Source: Methylomonas sp. (GTDB lineage: Bacteria > Pseudomonadota > Gammaproteobacteria > Methylococcales > Methylomonadaceae). From it: a DNA stretch of 8,840 nt. The position numbers and the translations under genes are program-made. Positions 6,634 through 8,840 of this stretch are shown here, one piece after another (the first letter of the stretch is position 1; the number at the start of each line of letters is the position of its first letter). The DNA is taken from the NCBI GenBank assembly GCA_028688235.1, contig JAQTYP010000120.1:1-8840 (forward strand), read 5' to 3'. The notes beneath the pieces were generated by a model. That model had not been told where the DNA came from. It saw only the letters and a program-made list of their open reading frames with translations, and made no database searches.

Positions 6634-7569
6634 ATGAAAGACCATTTATTTACCTTCGAGCAAATCCACATCGAGTTTGCGCGCGCCGCTTCGGATGATT
6701 TCAATCTATTCCATGACAAGCATAAGTGGTTGCAGATTACGCATAACCCGTTCAAAGGGCCGATAGTATTGGGATTTCAGCTCAATACGCTGATCGAGTA
6801 TCAAATGAGGCTTTACCGGGAGGCTCAGCACGAAGACGGCATCATTGCCGAAAACCAGCTGCGTTTCAGTAATTATCAGGTTACCTTCATCAATGCCTTG
6901 CGTCCGCGTCAAGAGCTGTCCCTAGACATCAAAAAGACGCTGATCGCGACGATACCGGAACTGACTTTGACCAACCGCATAACGATCAAATCGCAGGGCA
7001 AAACAATATTGTTAGGATATAAAAAAGAAACCAAGGCGCCCCTGTTTTTGGCGGACACCGATTTGAGTAGTTTGCCGGATTTGAATGTGCTTCCGGATAA
7101 AACCACGGTGCCCGGAACTGAGTTTTTCCTTAAACGCAAATGGATGACCAACGGCAATGCCAAAAATTTTTTATCCGGGTCGCTTGCCGAACAGTCCGAT
7201 TATTTCGACGAGTTAGTGCCTGTGACGCATTATCCGGAAGTGTTTCCCGTCAGCCTTACGTCGGGAGCCTTGTTGGAAAAAGCCCAGCTAGAACATCACG
7301 ATTTCAAGCGTAATCCTATGGTCTATACCTCTCACGATTTTTCGATAGATCGCGAGCACCTGGCAACTGTCAAAAATAACGACAAATTGCATATTCTGGT
7401 CCGGCAATTGCCTGAGTCCGAAAGTAACACGCTTAGTCATACCGCTATCATGTTGAGAACTTACGAATGTTTTGGGCTGCTGGAAAACCGGGCTATCTTG
7501 TTCAGAATCAAGCTAAATTTGGTGCCGCTGGAGCAAATAGTCAAAAATCTGAGCGCCAAAACGCATTGA
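6634..7569 (+). CDS. Probable double-hotdog MaoC-like acyl-thioester hydratase/dehydratase
   Basis: This 311-residue soluble protein has no signal peptide or membrane span. Near the N-terminus, FARAASDDFNLFH (15-27) matches the hydratase-2/MaoC motif, with Asp22, Asn24 and His27 in D-x-N-x-x-H spacing. It is followed by FKGPIVLGFQL, which resembles the Gly-rich stretch before the central hotdog helix. A second possible hotdog helix (PVSLTSGALLEKAQLE) occurs at about 205-220. The length fits two fused hotdog folds, with the catalytic pair in the first. Family knowledge suggests hydration or dehydration of an enoyl/3-hydroxyacyl thioester. The usual Gly before the catalytic Asp and the Pro after the Asn are replaced, so another thioester activity is possible. 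The start has no clear ribosome-binding site, but upstream promoter spacing supports it. acpP and fabF follow 172 bp downstream, which is compatible with an acyl-ACP role (inference). Confidence 0.5.
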   Translation: MKDHLFTFEQIHIEFARAASDDFNLFHDKHKWLQITHNPFKGPIVLGFQLNTLIEYQMRLYREAQHEDGIIAENQLRFSNYQVTFINALRPRQELSLDIKKTLIATIPELTLTNRITIKSQGKTILLGYKKETKAPLFLADTDLSSLPDLNVLPDKTTVPGTEFFLKRKWMTNGNAKNFLSGSLAEQSDYFDELVPVTHYPEVFPVSLTSGALLEKAQLEHHDFKRNPMVYTSHDFSIDREHLATVKNNDKLHILVRQLPESESNTLSHTAIMLRTYECFGLLENRAILFRIKLNLVPLEQIVKNLSAKTH

Positions 7570-7601
7570 CTATCGGTTACTTGGCAATGTGGTGGCTAAT
7601 G

Positions 7602-7631
7602 TTGTGAATTTTTTGGAACATCAAGTATAAT
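7602..7631 (+). promoter_or_regulatory. Candidate sigma-70 promoter of acpP
   Basis: TTGTGA (7602-7607) and a perfect TATAAT (7626-7631) are separated by 18 bp. The predicted start near 7638 gives a leader of about 104 nt before the acpP ATG. The strong -10 suits a highly expressed gene such as acpP. Confidence 0.55.
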
Positions 7632-7696
7632 CCACCAAATCGTTAGGCATGGCCTGTGACGAGACTTCAATTCAATAACACAACACTAAAGATAAG

Positions 7697-7722
7697 GTGA
7701 ACGTAGAGGGTCTGGCGTTCGC
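7697..7722 (+). promoter_or_regulatory. Hairpin in the acpP 5' leader
   Basis: Bases 7697-7703 (GTGAACG) can pair with 7716-7722 (CGTTCGC), giving seven pairs with one G-U wobble around a 12-nt loop (7704-7715) that contains AGAGGG. The stem ends 7 nt before the GAGGA ribosome-binding site, so it leaves that site open. It could influence mRNA stability or translation; no known riboswitch class is recognised. Confidence 0.35.
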
Positions 7723-7729
7723 ATTGTTC

Positions 7730-7734
7730 GAGGA
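7730..7734 (+). promoter_or_regulatory. Ribosome-binding site that sets the acpP start
   Basis: GAGGA lies 7 nt before the ATG at 7742. An in-frame GTG at 7697 would add 15 residues that acyl carrier proteins do not have, and its only purine-rich site (AAGG) abuts the codon. The ATG at 7742 is therefore the start. Confidence 0.8.
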
Positions 7735-7741
7735 AAAAAAT

Positions 7742-7975
7742 ATGAGTAATATCGAAGAACGAGTAAAAAAGATTGTCGCAGAACAATTAGGCGTGAAGGA
7801 AGAAATCGCAAACGATGCGTCTTTTGTTGATGATCTTGGTGCAGATTCTTTAGACACAGTTGAACTCGTCATGGCTTTGGAAGAAGAATTCGAGTGTGAA
7901 ATTCCGGACGAAGAAGCTGAAAAAATCACCACCGTACAATTGGCTATCGATTACATCAACGCCAACCTGCAGTAA
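7742..7975 (+). CDS. acpP: Acyl carrier protein (fatty-acid synthesis type)
   Basis: This 77-residue cytosolic protein carries growing acyl chains as thioesters on a 4'-phosphopantetheine arm. The attachment site is Ser36 in GADSLDTVELVMALE, the hallmark of the family. The protein is very acidic, with EEEF and IPDEEAEKI in helices II and III. It begins MSNIEERVKKIVAEQLGVK, nearly the E. coli AcpP start, and differs from it mainly by a one-residue deletion near residue 21 and a different C-terminal end. Length and motif leave little doubt that this is the housekeeping ACP rather than a polyketide carrier. It has its own promoter candidate and leader, and fabF follows 81 bp downstream, an arrangement widely conserved in Proteobacteria. 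A hairpin between the two genes may let acpP mRNA accumulate above fabF mRNA. Confidence 0.97.
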   Translation: MSNIEERVKKIVAEQLGVKEEIANDASFVDDLGADSLDTVELVMALEEEFECEIPDEEAEKITTVQLAIDYINANLQ

Positions 7976-7985
7976 GTTGTTCCCG

Positions 7986-8010
7986 TGGCTAGTGGGATCT
8001 CCACTAGCCA
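7986..8010 (+). terminator. Strong hairpin between acpP and fabF (attenuator or mRNA stabiliser)
   Basis: TGGCTAGTGG (7986-7995) pairs perfectly with CCACTAGCCA (8001-8010) around a 5-nt loop, 10 bp after the acpP stop. No T-run follows, so it is not a classic intrinsic terminator. A C/T-rich stretch with only two G residues follows at 8014-8037. The hairpin could protect the 3' end of acpP mRNA or cause partial termination. Confidence 0.6.
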
Positions 8011-8056
8011 ACACCTCTTTCCCCTCTGTTTGTCTTCAATTTAACGGTAGTTTACT

Positions 8057-8840
8057 GTGAGCACACGTCGAGTTGTTATAACAGGCTTAGGCGCTGTTAC
8101 GCCTTTAGCGAATAATGTTGCCGATACCTGGAATGGAATTATCAACGGCATAAGCGGCATCGGTCCTATCGATTCGTTCGATATCTCCAGCTTTGCAACC
8201 ACGTTTGGTGGTGTGATCAGAAACTTCAATATTGGCGACTATATTCCAGAGAAGGACGCCAAGCGCATGGACGGCTTCGTGCATTACGGCATTGCCGCGG
8301 GATGTCAGGCGTTCGAAGACTCAGGTCTGGAAGTCACCGAAGAAAATGCCGAGCGTATTGGTGTCGCCGTCGGCGCGGGTATCGGTGGTATCACCGGTAT
8401 CGAAGAATGTTATGCGACTTACGTGGCGGGCGGCCCGCGCAAGATTTCGCCGTTTTTCGTTCCGGGCAATATCATTAACATGATATCCGGCAACCTATCT
8501 ATCAAATACGGTTTGAAAGGCCCCAATTTCGCGATCGTCACCGCTTGCTCCACCGGTACGCATAATATTGGCGATGCGGCACGGCTGATTAAATACGGCG
8601 ATGTCGATGTGATGATCGCAGGCGGTGCTGAGCGTTGCACGACGTCGCCGACCGCGATGGGCGGTTTCGCATCGGCCAAAGCCTTGTCGCGTCGCAATGA
8701 CGCCCCGCAGCGGGCCAGTCGCCCTTGGGATAGGGACAGAGACGGTTTCGTACTCAGCGATGGCTCGGGCGTTATCGTGCTGGAAGAATTGGAGCACGCC
8801 AAAGCCCGTGGCGCGAAAATCTATGCGGAACTGGTAGGCT
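8057..8840 (+). CDS. fabF: Beta-ketoacyl-ACP synthase II (3' part missing)
   Basis: The enzyme condenses acyl-ACP with malonyl-ACP in the elongation steps of fatty-acid synthesis, in the cytosol. The first 261 codons are present and the frame is open to the right edge. It starts with GTG (8057-8059) as MSTRRVVITGLGAVTPLANN, the usual FabF N-terminus. The nucleophile Cys164 sits in VTACSTGTHNIGDA, at the position known from E. coli FabF. GPNFAIVTAC, IAGGAE (187-192), and RPWDRDRDGFVLSDGSGV (222-239) are typical family blocks. The two catalytic histidines lie beyond the window. The ribosome-binding site is weak (GGTAG, 8046-8050). The intact Cys rules out a chain-length-factor-type decarboxylase. 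Its position just after acpP confirms the fatty-acid role. Confidence 0.97.
   Translation, partial: MSTRRVVITGLGAVTPLANNVADTWNGIINGISGIGPIDSFDISSFATTFGGVIRNFNIGDYIPEKDAKRMDGFVHYGIAAGCQAFEDSGLEVTEENAERIGVAVGAGIGGITGIEECYATYVAGGPRKISPFFVPGNIINMISGNLSIKYGLKGPNFAIVTACSTGTHNIGDAARLIKYGDVDVMIAGGAERCTTSPTAMGGFASAKALSRRNDAPQRASRPWDRDRDGFVLSDGSGVIVLEELEHAKARGAKIYAELVG

Noticed and set aside
7697..7741. In-frame GTG that would extend acpP by 15 residues
   Set aside because: The added residues are foreign to the ACP family, and a proper GAGGA site precedes the ATG at 7742.
7742..8840. ACP plus ketosynthase as a polyketide or aryl-polyene cluster
   Set aside because: Both proteins are very close to the housekeeping fatty-acid versions, in their usual order.

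Overview
The window looks like a chromosomal piece of a Gram-negative gammaproteobacterium. It encodes an outer-membrane TolC-type channel, a periplasmic adaptor and an inner-membrane RND pump, and its acyl carrier protein is very close to the E. coli type. The codon style and the mix of genes remind me of methanotrophs of the Methylococcales, but that is a recollection and not something the sequence proves.

Layout. Positions 1-447 (minus strand) hold the N-terminal part of a single-pass membrane protein of unknown function that runs off the left edge. A 226-bp divergent spacer (448-673) carries candidate promoters in both directions and an inverted repeat. Positions 674-6387 form a compact three-gene operon for a tripartite efflux system: outer-membrane factor, membrane-fusion protein, and RND permease. 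The adaptor and pump genes overlap by 4 bp (ATGA), and a hairpin follows the pump gene. A 246-bp spacer (6388-6633) contains a GC-alternating palindrome, a second small palindrome and a promoter candidate. Positions 6634-7569 encode a 311-residue protein that appears to be a double-hotdog, MaoC-like thioester hydratase or dehydratase. A promoter and a leader of about 100 nt precede acpP (7742-7975). A strong hairpin separates acpP from fabF (8057 onward), which runs off the right edge after 261 codons.

How the genes work together. The RND operon supplies every structural part of a proton-driven exporter from inner membrane to cell exterior, but its substrate cannot be read from the sequence and no regulator gene is adjacent. 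AcpP and FabF are core fatty-acid elongation: AcpP carries the growing acyl chain and FabF condenses it with malonyl-ACP. The hotdog protein lies just upstream on the same strand, has its own promoter candidate, and might act on an acyl thioester. That functional link is inference. I see no mobile element, CRISPR array, tRNA or rRNA, and no clear sign of an unknown multi-gene system. The least-described items are the hotdog protein, the extra segments in the pump, and the structured non-coding elements around acpP and in the two spacers.
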